Shown: positions 23,768 to 35,904, counted from the stretch's first letter. The stretch: DNA of 64,000 nt from Typhlomys cinereus (GCA_023101885.1 JALPQD010000006.1:13563585-13627584), one strand, 5' to 3'. Notes: a model not told the origin generated them from the sequence alone. A program made the numbers and translations.

Positions 23768-23781
23768 AAAAACTAAAAATA
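23768..23781 (+). repeat. 3' target-site duplication of full-length L1
   Basis: Exact copy of 17314-17327. It follows the second poly(A) rather than the first, so the extra 37 nt belong to the inserted unit. Confidence 0.85.
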
Positions 23782-23839
23782 AAATCTGATATTGATATTT
23801 GAAATGTGGATTTAGGTTTCATAAAAAAATCATCAAGTG

Positions 23840-24037
23840 GGGCTGGAGAGGTGGCTCAGGGGTTAAGCCTCCGCCTTGCAGGCGGAAGGTCCTGAGTTCC
23901 GATCCCAGATCCCACGTATAGACGCCAGGCGGAAGCGGGGGCGGCCTGCGCTTCTGGTCCTGGTAGGGCAGAGCCTGTGAATCCCGGGGCAGAAGGAGGT
24001 GGAGGCGTCCATGGTGGTTCGTGAGTTCGTCCGTGGT

Positions 24038-24082
<45 letters not shown>

Positions 24083-24131
24083 ACACGCGCACGCACATGT
24101 GCACAGTTGAATTAATAATAAAAAAAATTTT
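23840..24131 (+). mobile_element. Young tRNA-derived SINE, exact 16-bp TSD
   Basis: Starts 'ggggctggagaggtggctca'. The A-box-like block is at 23852-23863 and the B-box-like block at 23894-23906. A GC-rich body ('cacgtatagacgccaggcgg', 'ttctggtcctggtagggcag', 'ggaggcgtccatggtggttc') is followed by a (CA)n tract at 24042-24078 and an A/T-rich tail. The direct repeat 'aaaaaatcatcaagtg' at 23824-23839 and 24132-24147 is exact. The head resembles rodent B2, while the body is specific to this family. High CpG content and the exact TSD suggest recent insertion. It landed about 40 bp downstream of the L1. Confidence 0.95.
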
Positions 24132-24147
24132 AAAAAATCATCAAGTG

Positions 24148-25089
24148 AATTTAAAATAAAGATTAGGAAAGAGTTTCCAAACGTTTCTGAAATGGTCCTA
24201 AACATATTTTCACTACATATCTATATGAAATAATTTTTCAGTACTGACAAGGATAAAATGAAGGTATGAATCAATTTTGAAAAATGATAAAAATGCTAAC
24301 TCTGTACTGAAAGCGATATTAAAATAAGTTTATCATCAATTATTGTTTGATCTCTCTTCCTATATTACATACATATATATTGGAGTAATATAAATGTTTT
24401 TCAGGTAATAAGAGCTTGATCTGTTTTAGAATAGATAAAAAAGTATAAATGATATTTTTGAACAATAATATTACAAAAATTCAGTTTTTCTAAATCTGAA
24501 ACTCTCCACAGAAACAACACAATATAAATGAATCTTTAAAACTGATGCTGAGCCAAACACAAGATTTCTACATTGGTTATAGTCAAAACTAATATGTCAT
24601 AGTAATATTAATACCTATCTAGAGAAGTAGTGACTAAACATAAAGATACTGAGTACTAAAATATCAATTTATGTTTTGTTTTCTGGCCTGAGTGCTATAT
24701 ACATGAATATGTCATCTGATGAAGATTCACTTAGCTATGATTTGTTATATCTGAACTTAAAGTATGGTTTCTTGCACTGAAATCATTAATATAAAATTAA
24801 TTTCAAGTCGGATTAGTGCCCATTATTTCTATTTTCTCTCTGTTTGTAAGCCAATTGGTCTTTAAGATGGGACAGTCAGAAATGCTCATGAGTAAATCAA
24901 ATAAGTTCCCAGCTTGCTGGCTGGAAGATTATAAAAGAGAACTTCGGAGAACGGCAACTACCAACAACATCAAAGAATCAAAGGGCCTCAATAAAGTGAC
25001 TTCATTAGGTTGTTATGAAATTCTGGGCCCATGCATGCAACTGATCTTAATCTGCATATGAAAGTAACTGGGGACTAAAATTAACAAAT
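24148..25089. other. AT-rich DNA, no gene seen
   Basis: No recognised gene. The 3' part (after about 24830) may be the decayed start of the ancient L1 that follows. The 81-codon frame at 24816-25061 has no recognisable domain. Confidence 0.4.
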
Positions 25090-25960
25090 AGAGCAATGCC
25101 AAAGTCCAAGATGACCACTGGCTTGCACAAAACGGAGATGCAAACAGCACTGAAACCAAAATTGATAGTGACCTCACAGATAAGAACCTCTTACTACCTA
25201 GTACAAAAAAGTCAATATTCTCTGAACACTTTTAAAAAGAAAAAATCTCATACAACAAAGATTCAAAATCCAAAAGATATAATCCAACTCCACCAGGTAT
25301 ATAAAAAACTAAGAAAATGGTCCTGAACTGAATTGAAGCAGATTCCAAAAATTGTCAAAACACAAGTAATTCTTGTCCAGATTAAATAAAACTAACCTGA
25401 TATAAGCTCAAAACAAGGAAAAACATCTTTAAAACATTCTGAGGAAGTCATTTTTATCTTTGAGGAGCATGACTCAAAAAACTGTGTATTCATTCCTCAG
25501 CAGAAACCATGGAAGCCAGAAGGAAATGATGCACCAATTTTTAAAGTGCTGAGAGTAAAGAGCTGTCAACATACAATTCTATATCAATTAAAAAAATCTT
25601 TACAGAATGAATTGAAAAAAATCACTGTCAGATAAAGAACTAAGAAAAGTTATTTTTAGGAGACCTACTCTCAAAAGTTGACAAAACTCTTCCAACAGAA
25701 GGAAAATGACATTATGAAAAACCTTGAAGTTTCAGTGAATTTAATATTTTTTGCAAGAAAAAAAGAGAAACAATTTATAAAAGGATAAGTATGCATAAGA
25801 AACTGTCCTTGTTAATTTTCTAAACATTTTAGAACTTAAAGTAAAACTATAACAAAATTTGATGGGATTTTTGATGTCTATAGATACATATGAGAAGGAA
25901 TACTGAGAAATATGAGCAAAAAGGCTTACATAATCTGTATATTTTTACATATTTTATACT
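25090..25960 (+). repeat. Ancient L1/HAL1-type ORF1 region
   Basis: 'gcagaaaccatggaagccag', 'aaggaaatgatgcacc' and 'ttaaagtgctgagagtaaag' with 'caacatacaattctatat' follow the ORF1 C-terminal coding region of old mammalian L1 or HAL1 elements. Heavily mutated, with no usable frame. It may or may not belong to the same insertion as the L1 body starting near 27.3 kb. Confidence 0.6.
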
Positions 25961-26957
25961 TGTATATGTTTGCAAACTTTCTGTATTCTAGCCAAGATGG
26001 TAAAAGATGGATTCCAGGAAGGCCACAAAAATTTAAATATTGATATTAAAAGTGTCAGATAAATTTCTAAGGAAATCAGTACAAAGGGATAAGTCAAAAG
26101 CATCACAGATAAATTAATATACTTGAAAAATATACTTGAAAAAAATAGGCAGTTATTTGAAAAATAAATTATACAATTTTTCACAGTACTTCAATTTTAT
26201 TCTTCTTACATATTTATTACATTTCTACATTATCATTTTTTATTCCTCTTCATAGATTTACTAATTTTATTTATGCATATTTTATGATGAGTAGCCATTT
26301 TGTTTTTTTTCTCTTCTACCTTTTTCTTTTTGCTTATTTCCCTTTCAATTGTACTTCTAGTATTATTTTGACTTTATCTTATTGATTTTTAATTTGACTT
26401 TCTTTGTAAATAAAATGCCTGTTCTTCCATTTATTAAATTTTGCTTTCAACTTTCTCATTACTAAAAAATTATTTTGTTTTTCTTTTATTTTTTCACTGT
26501 TTTCCCAATCTAGCACTTTTCTATTCTCTATAACTTTCCTTGCTAATTATTCTTGCTAGTAATTAACAATGTTTCTTTTATCTCCTTTCTGTGCCTGTTT
26601 CCTTTATCCCATTCATTTAAATTTCCAACATTTACCCTAAATAACATTTAATTTCATAGTGTATCTGTATATATTGCCAATTGTCTATTTCATGAAAATT
26701 GGTGACATATTCTTGAACTTTAAGCAATTTTAGCAGTATTTCTATATTATGTATTGTTTGATAACAATGTTATGACAGCAATTTGTTCACCCTTCTATGA
26801 ATAATCTTGGGGAGTGAGTGGTCATAAGAAGGTAACTCAATAAGAAGGTATCCACAGAGGACAAAATTGGGTGAATTCAACTAGAACCCTGAAAGGAAAC
26901 CACAGAGGAAAAGGGTCAGCAAGTGGATGAGAAAATTTTAACAACATTAAAAAAGTT
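25961..26957. other. AT-rich DNA, T-rich 26.2-26.6 kb
   Basis: Strong T bias on the plus strand at 26210-26600. No recognised gene or repeat. Confidence 0.4.
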
Positions 26958-26973
26958 AAGAATGTGGATGGAG

Positions 26974-27192
26974 GGGCTGGAGAGGTGGCTCAGGGTTTAA
27001 GGCTCTGCCTTGCAGGCAGAAGGTCCTGAGTTCGTATTCTGGACCCCATGTATAGACGCTGGGCGGAAGCGGGGGCGGACTATATTTCTGGTCCTGGTAG
27101 GGCAGAGCCTGTGAGTCCAGGGACAGAGTAAACAAGGAGAAGGTGGAGGCGTCCATGGTGGTTCCCGAAAATTTAAAAAAAAAAAAAAAAAA
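26974..27192 (+). mobile_element. Young tRNA-derived SINE, exact 16-bp TSD
   Basis: Same family as the copy at 23.84 kb, with head, 'ttctggtcctggtagggcag' and 'gcgtccatggtggttcccga', but it ends in a short A-rich tail without the (CA)n tract. The direct repeat 'aagaatgtggatggag' lies at 26958-26973 and 27193-27208. The upstream context is 'gtt/aag', an L1-endonuclease-type site. Two minus-strand frames across it are artefacts. Confidence 0.95.
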
Positions 27193-27279
27193 AAGAATGT
27201 GGATGGAGAATTCACCATGAAAACAAGAGACTATTGTAAAACACAAAACAAAAAAAATATATAAATGGCTGGAAAAGAC

Positions 27280-30200
27280 AACTCACTCTAATTTTTTTTA
27301 AAAAAGAACATTGGAGAATATCCACAACAGAGTCGACTAAGCAGAAAATAGAATAATGATGAACAGAGGACAAGAAAAGATACTTTCAGGAAACCTCTCA
27401 AAGATTTACTAATATTCTCCAGAAAACGTAAAATGTTATCAAAATAAATATATACCAAACATCTATGAATAAGAATAACAATGACTTACCAAAATATCTC
27501 AGAATTCTATGTTAACATCTGAAAATTCATGTATAGGAAAATCTGAAATTGAAGCTAAAGACATAGAGCATCTCTTCAATGGAATGACAGGAGAAATTTT
27601 ATCAAATCTAAAGAAAAAAATAGCAACAAATACAAAAGGTATTTAGAACCCCAAATAGACATGGTCACAGAAGAATCTCTATGAAATATCATAGTAGAGA
27701 TAATAAATTTACAAAGAAAAAAAGAAAACAGTATTAAAAACTGTTAGGGAAAAGATGTCAACTCATCTATAAAGATAAACAAATCAGAATAAGATCAAAT
27801 CTTCATTAGTAACTCCAAAGCCAGGAAAACACAGGGCATATTTTAAACCCTATAAGTAAACAACTGTTAATAATGTCTGTATCTTCGATCGATATCTGAA
27901 AATTTACAAATAATGAGGAAAATTCATCCTAAGCACAAACTAAGATATTTCATGACTATTAAAGCAGACTTGTAGAAACATTTAAATACAAACTATATGC
28001 AGAAGAGCATCTCACCAGGAGAGCATTGGAAAGAATTTCATGAAGGGAGAAAATAAACAGAGAACTAGGAAGAAATCAATCATGACCAACAAAGTAAACC
28101 AACAAACTCCCAATACTAACAGGGGAGAAGGAACAGAACAAACAATCGTCCAACTAACCATACAAAAAAAAAAAAAATTACAGCGCTCAGTGAACATCAT
28201 AAAACATAACTAAAGAGACTCAGAATAGCTGGGTAGATTTAACACACACAAAGGGTTCACTTGTTGTTTCAAATAAATACAACCTCACCACAAAAGACAC
28301 CAAAGCATCATAGGAAGGAAGTGATCTAGAAAGCAAATGGAAACTGAAAGCAGACTGCAGGGCTATTTTAATATGTGATAAAGTAAACTTGAAACCAAAC
28401 TATTCAGAAGAGATCAAGGACTTACAAAGGGACTAATGCATCAAGAAAATATTACAATTGTAGATATACAGGCATTAATGTTGGGACTCTTAATTTCACA
28501 AAATAAACAATAAAGGACATAAAAATTCATAGAAGTCTTAGCATGATAGTTGAGTCACTTCTATACCCATTCTCACCTTTACAAAGGTTTCATGAACTGG
28601 AACACTGAGGAGAAAATAGAGCTGAATTACATCACAGATCAAACAATTCATTTATATTTATTCAACTCAACAGAGGATACTTGTCTTAGCAGTCCATGAA
28701 ACTTTTGTAAAATGGAGCAGGTTCTGAAACAATGTAATTAGAAGAAAGAAGCAATTTATTATATCTTACAAGATTATAGTGGTATAGAAATAGAAACCAA
28801 CAGAATGAAAAATTATAGAATGTAAACAAATACTTGGAGATTGAATAAAATATTCCTATATGACCATTTGGTCAATGAAAAAATCATGGAGGAAATTAAA
28901 AAATTCCTACAGTATCCATAGGAGAAAGTTTATAGCTATGAATGATTACATTAAAATCACAAAATTTGAATAATCTACTGATTTTTTCAAAGCCTTAAAG
29001 TATGAATAAGTCAAATGCAAAAAAGTAGACAAAAAGTAAAAATAACCAAGGCAAGGATAACGAAATAAAAATTAAAGAATGCTCTGTAGAATCATTCCAA
29101 CTAATGACTGACTCTTTGAAAAGATGAATGATAACCAACCAATGATAGCCAAATGAATCAAAAGAAACAGAGAACACTTATATTTATAAAATTAAAACTG
29201 AAAAATGGATATAACAAACTATTGCAAGAAAACCTGCAGTTCATTAGGGAATACTTCGAAAATTTATATTCTAAAAAAAGCCATTAAAACGTAGAAGAAC
29301 AGGATAATTAATAAATACATGTGACCTATTAATGTAAATCGAGAAAATATAAACCACTAAAAATTATGCAAAACAAGCAATGAAAGTGAAATAGTAACAA
29401 AGTCTTTCGACAAGAAAAATCTAAGAATTGAACATATTCACTTCTGAATTTTATGAAACATTAAGAGAGAACTAAAAATAAGTTCTTTCACTATTTCACA
29501 AAATAGAAAACAAGACACACTACCAAATCATTAGGATAGTATTTCCACTACCCACAAAACATAATAAGGACAAAACAAAAACAGTTTTGGAAAAATTTTC
29601 CTAAGAGATGCACATACAAAAATACTCAACAAAATACTAGCAAATGAAATCATAAAAACACAAAATTACATGCCATGATTATAACCAGAAATGCAAGGCT
29701 GATTCAACATGTAAAAATTAATTTGAGAGATAAGACACCAAACAGACTAAGAACAGTAATCAAATAAAAATCTCAATAGCAATTACGTGTAAAAGTTCCT
29801 GGGTAAAAATCAACATGTCTTTCTGCAAAAAAGCCCTGAGGAGACCTGAAAACCAAATGAAAAATGGAGTACATGAAGTTAAAAACTTTCCTCATAGAAA
29901 AGAAAATTCACAAGAATGAACAGAAATTCTACAGTGTGGAAAAATATTTGCCAATGATAGATTATACAGGAAATTAATTATCTTCAACAAATAGTGATTT
30001 ACAAAATAACAATTACAAATTTTTGAAGAAACAATTCTTCTAAGGACATATGAATGATAAATATAAATCACGAAGATATAAACTATTTAAAAATATAAAA
30101 AACAAGCAATGGAACTGAAAGAGTAATAAAGTCTCTCCACAAAGAAAAGCTCAGTATTGGACACTTTCACTGATGATATTTACAATATAAATGAACAAAA

Positions 30201-30660
30201 AGTATTTGAAAATATTTTAATACCCTGAATCATAAAAGGGAAAATTAAAACAACTTTAGAGTTCATGCTAAACAAATTAAAATGACATTCATCAAGAAAA
30301 CATATATGAACAAATGTTGGTTATGATGTAGGGAAAGATGAACCTTTAGAAATTGATGGAAACAAGTAAGCCCACTGTAAAGATCAGTATACAGGCCACA
30401 AAACATAAAAGAAAGAAAACTCAACTCCTATTCCGTCTATATCCTAAGGACTGATTCACATATTATACAAATTCATGTTTACTGCTGAGTTAATCAGAAT
30501 AGCTAAGAAATGGAGTTTGTCTTCATGTCCATCAACAAGTTGATAGCTGAAGAATATAGGGTATATAGACAAAATGGGAAATTTTTTCAAGTATAAATAA
30601 AAATTAAATTATGGTATTTCCAGGAAATGGGACTGAATTGGAGGTCTTTTTATTAAGCAA
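27280..30660 (+). mobile_element. Ancient L1 body (ORF1 end and ORF2), decayed
   Basis: L1-like blocks occur in order. Near 28.0 kb is a remnant like the ORF1 C-terminus ('gaagagcatctcaccaggag'). The endonuclease-equivalent region runs from about 28.2 to 28.9 kb ('acctcaccacaaaagacacc'). Reverse-transcriptase-equivalent sequence lies near 29.6 kb ('ctcaacaaaatactagcaaa'). The ORF2 C-terminus sits near 30.5 kb ('ccatcaacaagttgatagct', 'gggactgaattggaggtc'). No frame longer than about 60 codons survives. Much older than the L1 at 17.3 kb and shortened by internal deletions. Confidence 0.75.
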
Positions 30661-31020
30661 AACCGCACACAGAGCAACAGATACTAAGTATTATCTCTCT
30701 TTTGTAGACTCTAGATTTGTGGATATGACCATGAAAGTAGAAAGGGGAACACAGAAGAAAAGAAGAGATCTTAAAAAGAAAGGGTAAATGGAGTTCACGG
30801 GTAAAATGAAAACAGAAGAAAGTACCATTAGAAGGGGGAAAAAGGATATGCAAAAGTAGGGAAAATTAGAAAGGAAGAGCAAAAGAGAAAGAATAGGTAA
30901 GAATGAAACATGACAACTGCTTATGAAAATTACACAGTGAAGCATATCACTCTACATGATAACTTAGAAATAATAAACAAGAGATAAAACAAAAAATAAA
31001 ATGGTAAATATAATTCCATA
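30661..31020 (+). repeat. Probable 3' UTR of ancient L1
   Basis: Purine-rich from 30730 to 30910, then an A-rich end. It follows the decayed ORF2 end directly, as an L1 3' UTR would. The minus-strand frames at 30653-30945 are its pyrimidine-rich shadow. Confidence 0.55.
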
Positions 31021-31259
31021 CCAATAGTAAAATAAAATTGTTTAAAAATGTCAAGTAGAGACAGATATTTTGACAGCAGCAATTATACTTAGAAACATAC
31101 AGTTTTCAAAAATATTTAAATATAAAGGTATAGTTTTTTTTAATAAAATAATCAGGAAAATATAATTGTCCATTATTATCCGCAGAAGTAAAATTTCATG
31201 TATGTTCAAAGTCACTTATACAAAATGGCATGGTATTTTTAGGTGCCCTAATCATATTC

Positions 31260-31625
31260 TACTATACACTTCTTTATGTGTATGTGCATGGTCTATATGT
31301 GCATGCATACTTGCATGTGTGTGAATACAAATATCTGCAGACTCAAGGGCTTGAGGAGGTTTGTGGCTGACATAAGGCATTTTCTTTGATACCTCTTTTC
31401 TTTATTCACTACAGGGAATCAAGCTGAATCCAGTACTCAGGTTGTGGCTAGGCTAGCTAATGATGTTGGTGTGGGATCTGCTGTCTCTGTTTTGAACTCT
31501 GACATTATTGGGTGGGCTACCACTCAACCCAGCATTTATGTAGGTTTTGTGGATCTAAAACTCTAGTCCCCATATTAGCATGGCAAGTGCTTTGCCAGGT
31601 GAGGGATCTCCCTAGACCCCTTCCT
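31260..31625 (-). repeat. Old B3-like SINE
   Basis: Read on the minus strand it starts with a tRNA-like head ('gggagatccctcacctggca', 'ggcaaagcacttgccatgc'), continues with 'ggctggccagtgag'-equivalent blocks and ends in alternating purine/pyrimidine 'catgcaagtatgcatgcaca'. This order fits rodent B3-type elements. Strongly diverged. Confidence 0.5.
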
Positions 31626-31860
31626 ATACTTTAACTCATCTACATTAATTATAATACCTAATATAATGTAAATGCATAATAAAAAAGTCATTGTGCTGAT
31701 TGTTTCCAGAAAATTATGAAACGAAAATGTCTGTATGTGTTCAGTAAGAATAAAAGAATTTTGTTTTTGATATTCAACTAATTTAATTTGCAGGTTTCAG
31801 ATCCACACATATGGAGGCATAAGTGTTTCAAGCACATATGCAGGTATAATATATCATGCA

Positions 31861-32166
31861 TAAAAGCACTAGGATCCTGGAGGCTAGGGACTGACAGTCA
31901 CAGTAGTGTTCCTAAGCTTAAGGGGAATACAGGAAAGGGTTCTGGGAAATGCTCCTGGGTCCTTGCACCTCATCAGAGAGGAGGACCCAGAGGAGAGTTT
32001 GGCACGCACAGTAAAGGATGCTCCAGGGATTGGCCGGGGGGGGGGAACTGGGGGATGGGGAGGGAGGAGAGAGGGGAGGGGGAGCAGGAGGTCGGGGGGA
32101 AGTGGAGGGAGGGAGGGGAATGGTGTATCTGTTAAGTTTGTATGAGCGGAAATAATAATAATAATA
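31861..32166 (+). mobile_element. 5'-truncated L1 3' UTR, 13-bp TSD
   Basis: Begins inside the L1 3' UTR ('agcactaggatcctggaggc' corresponds to 'ggcaccaagatccttggagg'), has the G-rich tract at 32033-32125, ends 'agtttgtatgagcggaaata' and carries an (ATA)n-type tail. The direct repeat 'aatatatcatgca' lies at 31848-31860 and 32167-32179. Frames on both strands here are L1 UTR. Confidence 0.9.
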
Positions 32167-32399
32167 AATATATCATGCAAAATAGTTATATTAATGCTGG
32201 AATGACTTTGCTTAGCTTCGACAAAATGGTTTTCAAAGTGATCACTAGGGATACGGACAGACAATATATATTCTTAGGGTTATAATTATAAAGGGTTAAT
32301 TAGACCATCAAACCCAATTCTAAATGAACATGCTCCTAACAATAGAACTTCAAAATACATAAAGTACATACAGAACAGAGAAGAGAAAAAGATAAATAA

Positions 32400-32525
32400 T
32401 TATGGAATGTTCTGGTAAATAGATACAACTGGAAAATTTAATATTGAGCGAGGTATCTCAGACACAGAAAGTTAAACATCAAATGTTCTCTCTTATAGGC
32501 AGATGCTGGCACTAATATCCTTATC
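32400..32525 (+). repeat. Old L1 ORF2 3'-end fragment
   Basis: 'attgagcgaggtatctcaga', 'cacagaaagttaaacatc' and 'gttctctcttataggcag' match the conserved end of L1 ORF2 ('agtgaggtatcccaagccca' in the full-length copy). Short and diverged; the borders are approximate. Confidence 0.6.
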
Positions 32526-32647
32526 AATGTATTTGGATTGGAATTACAAAAAAAGTTAAATTTGGTAACATCAAACCTGAATACTAGAAGAACTGATAGA
32601 AAGGAAATCAGTGAGGATATAGACAATCTTAAAAATCAGAGTTTTAG

Positions 32648-32727
32648 AAAGCCTATTTATAAAGCCTATTTATAAAAGTTCACAGAACATACTCTTGGAG
32701 ACTGCATTCCTCTTGGAGACTGCATTC
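32648..32727 (+). repeat. Two adjacent perfect short tandem duplications
   Basis: A 13-bp unit 'aaagcctatttat' is repeated at 32648-32660 and 32661-32673. Eighteen bases later, an 18-bp unit 'ctcttggagactgcattc' is repeated at 32692-32709 and 32710-32727. Confidence 0.95.
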
Positions 32728-33124
32728 ACCACAGATTTGGTAAATGTGAGTATGGTAGTGATGCTTTAGTGAGAGGACAGTTTTGTGGGAGTAGAGGTTA
32801 ATTGCCTTAAGATAGGACCTGCATCATCACTGGTTGTATGAAAGAGCTGCTGCTCTCGCTGTGCAAGTACAAATAGCTTTACCATTGTTTTAGGAACTAG
32901 GTTTGCTACTATTTCTGTACAGATCATTTTCATTGCAATAAATTGAATATTTGCTTCAAAGATTTTATACAACCTCTTTATCAATACATTAGAACCCTAT
33001 GTAAAAATATAGATAACTTTTGTCCAAGAAAATAATCTAAGCTCAGAAAGTTTCCATAGACAGGAAATGAGTATTTTCTTGTAAAAGCAGTACATTAGCA
33101 AGAACACAGACATAAAAATATTTT

Positions 33125-33412
33125 TATGGGATTCGAGAGATGGCTCAAGAATTAAAATTCCACTTCTTGAGCAGAAGGACCTCAGTTTGAATACCAGCAC
33201 ATAAAAACACCCTGAGTAAATGGTGGTGCACTGTACTTATGACTCTAGGAAGTTGCGCCTGGAAAACCTCAGGGCAAAACTAAAAGGAGGTAGAGAAATC
33301 TAGGATTATTCCTGCAGTCAACCTTGCACCTCCACAGGTACACCTAGTGCCTTCTGATACTGACACACATACAAACACATACATACACACACACATGCAG
33401 ACACAATGTTTA
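33125..33412 (+). mobile_element. tRNA-derived SINE (older subfamily)
   Basis: The head 'gggattcgagagatggctca' with 'cctcagtttgaataccagca' (B-box region) is followed by 'ggaggtagagaaatctagga', 'cctccacaggtacacctagt' and a CA-rich 3' end. Diverged; no clear TSD. It lies about 30 bp from an oppositely oriented young SINE. Confidence 0.75.
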
Positions 33413-33442
33413 ACAGATTTGAAATGAATGCAATATTTTCTT

Positions 33443-33689
33443 TTTTAAAAAATTTTTTTATTTATTCAATTGTGCGTGTGCGCATGTGTGCGTGTGTGCA
33501 GAACCACGGGCGAATTTGGGAACCGCCATGGACGCCTCCACCTCCTCATTTACTCTGCCCCGGGATTCACAGGCTCTGCCCTACCAGGACCAGAAACGCC
33601 CAGCGTCTATACGTGGGGTCTAGGATCCGAACTCAGGACCTTCTGCCTTCAAGGCAGAGACTTAACCCCTGAGCCAACTTTCCAGCCCC
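33443..33689 (-). mobile_element. Young tRNA-derived SINE, exact 14-bp TSD
   Basis: Minus-strand copy of the GC-rich family: 'ggggctggaaagttggctca' head, 'gacgctgggcgtttctggtc' body, then (CA)n-like and A-rich tail on the left. It has a short deletion in the body relative to the 23.84-kb copy. The direct repeat 'tgcaatattttctt' lies at 33429-33442 and 33690-33703. Confidence 0.95.
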
Positions 33690-33885
33690 TGCAATATTTT
33701 CTTATTTCCTGTTTCTAATTACATGCATGTTTAAAGTCCTAAAAAGCCATTTACACATCAGGGAACCATGGTGATCTGGGATAGATTGATCAGAGGGCCT
33801 GCATAAGATTGTATGATCTATGAAAGCTGCCCTGAGGAGGTATTACTTAGGAAGTATTAACAAAGCATGAAATGAATTTAACAAG

Positions 33886-34100
33886 CAATGGTGCACATGG
33901 AGTATTATAGAACCTTAAGGACATTATGTTAAGTGAAATAAGCCAGGCACAGAAAGAGAAGTAACAAATATGCACTCTCACAAGTGGACTGCTAAAAACC
34001 AAAGTCAATTTAAAAGCAGAAGAGAGACAACTGGAAGTCCAGAATGGTGTGTTAGGGGAATAACAGTGTGGAAAAAGGAATTCTGTGTTTAATTGATACA
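33886..34100 (+). repeat. Old L1 ORF2 end and 3' UTR fragment
   Basis: 'gacattatgttaagtgaaat' and 'aagccaggcacagaaagaga' are the highly conserved codons at the end of L1 ORF2. The following sequence is a diverged 3' UTR. 5' truncated. Confidence 0.75.
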
Positions 34101-35904
34101 TGTTCCATCCAAGTATAAAGGTAAAACAGTGAACACCATTAGTGTGTAATTAATTCATGTCAATGAATAACTATCAAAGTGACTGTACTGTCAATATACC
34201 TCCTCAAACACACTGAGAAAGTAGGTGAACTGTGACAGATCTTCACCAAAGTAAGAAAAGATTTGGGGCATATCAGATTCATTAAAAAGCAAATATATTT
34301 AGAAGTCAGTGTCTCTCTGGTAGAAATTTCAGAACAGAAAATTTTTCTTGTTTTAACAATACCTTGTAAAACTAGGTTGTTCTTACCCTGACCCATCTTA
34401 TACACAGGGACTAACTAAATAAAGGTTGGACTTTGCTTATTGCCTGGAACCAGGTTACTCTTCCCACAGAAGGGTACTAGCTCTTCCAAACTAAATCACT
34501 TAACTGTCAAGCAGAAATCTGGTTTTCTATTTCAGCCTACCTAAATCAAATGGTCCCTGTGTCCAGTCTTTGGTTGAAGATGTTATCTAGACAACTGGAA
34601 GGCTGAGACTTTAGACACATGTGGTAGAATTAGTAGTTAAGGCAAATCCTGAGACAGCCTGTGGGAGATTATCTAATAGATGGACCAATTCCTGGGCAGG
34701 AGGAGAGTAACTTGCTGGCATCCTGGCAAACAAAATTATTTGTCTCTCTTTCAGATTTTTCTTTGGATATAGTGTAGTCAGTTCCTTCAGCTCCTGACTT
34801 TGTTATGAATTCATCTGCCATGTTGATGATTTGTAACAGAGAAACACAAGTTGCAATAAAACCCTCGTTCTCATAAATTCAGAAACAGGTAGATGAAATG
34901 AACACATCTGGTATCAGAAGAATGAGGAGTTACTGAGACATTAAAGCAGACTCTGATGTGAATGGTACTCCTGGTGAAATGGCATTACATTGTGAAATGG
35001 AGGTACAGATATAGCTTTTAGATCCTCAGAACCCCAGAATCACTAACATGTTCAGCTTGCTCATGAGTATGAATGGATTCTAGTAACCAGAGCTCCAGAA
35101 ACTCATGGGTAAGTTCCCAAATGTCTATAGATGTGAACAAGACAGCTGTGCCTCCTGCAGCCTCCCTGGGCACTCCAGCTATGAGTCATACAAACGTCTG
35201 TGTCATATACTTGAGGATAAATGCCTGTACTTCAGAGAGTAGGTCACGTTTTTTTCTCCCCATAGTCCATTGCTTCATTCTTTAACCTTAGATTGGAATC
35301 ACTTGCTAGTTGCACTATTGTTCAAGTCTTTTGATGTTGACTTCACTGACTTAAGACAACCACTTTAAGGACTTAGACATAAAACAACAAATTGTTCTGT
35401 TTCTTCTTGTACTGACTAACTCAAGTAGGACAAGCTTTATAATGTTAGCTTGTGTATGTAACCATGAAATCATTTTTTGTCTTCCAAGTAAAGCATTTCT
35501 TGCTGGAAGGGAATTCTGGATCAACAGTAGATATCTTTCTTCAACTAGAAAAGGATGAGACTCAGAGTAAATAGAAAGACAATCATTTCATTTCATCACA
35601 TGGCTAACATTGGACTTCTAGGAAATGCTCTTCTGGTAACATTAAGCAAAAAAAAATGAAAGCAGAAGATGTATTTTATTGTATTTGTTTTATAAGTGAA
35701 ATGAGTTTTTTCATAAATGGAATAATAAGAGTGAAAAATAACTGGGAGAAGGTTCTAGTAAAAAGCATACTTGGAAAAGATGAGCTTTGTAATAAGCTAG
35801 GTCTAATGACTACCTAAGTTTGTTTTAAAGTCTTTGATGAAATACTTTGGTTTTGCTTTATAAACCCTTATGGACAGATAAAGATTAAGTATTAGGGACT
35901 CATT
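34101..35904. other. Unique sequence, no gene seen
   Basis: Higher sequence complexity than average for this window at about 34430-35300, but no recognisable exon, repeat or domain. A 21-bp segment at 35134-35154 recurs exactly at 36037-36057. Confidence 0.4.

Noticed and set aside
23850..23910. Functional tRNA gene in the SINE head
   Set aside because: A- and B-box-like blocks are present, but the sequence continues into a SINE body with TSDs and no tRNA 3' end is visible.
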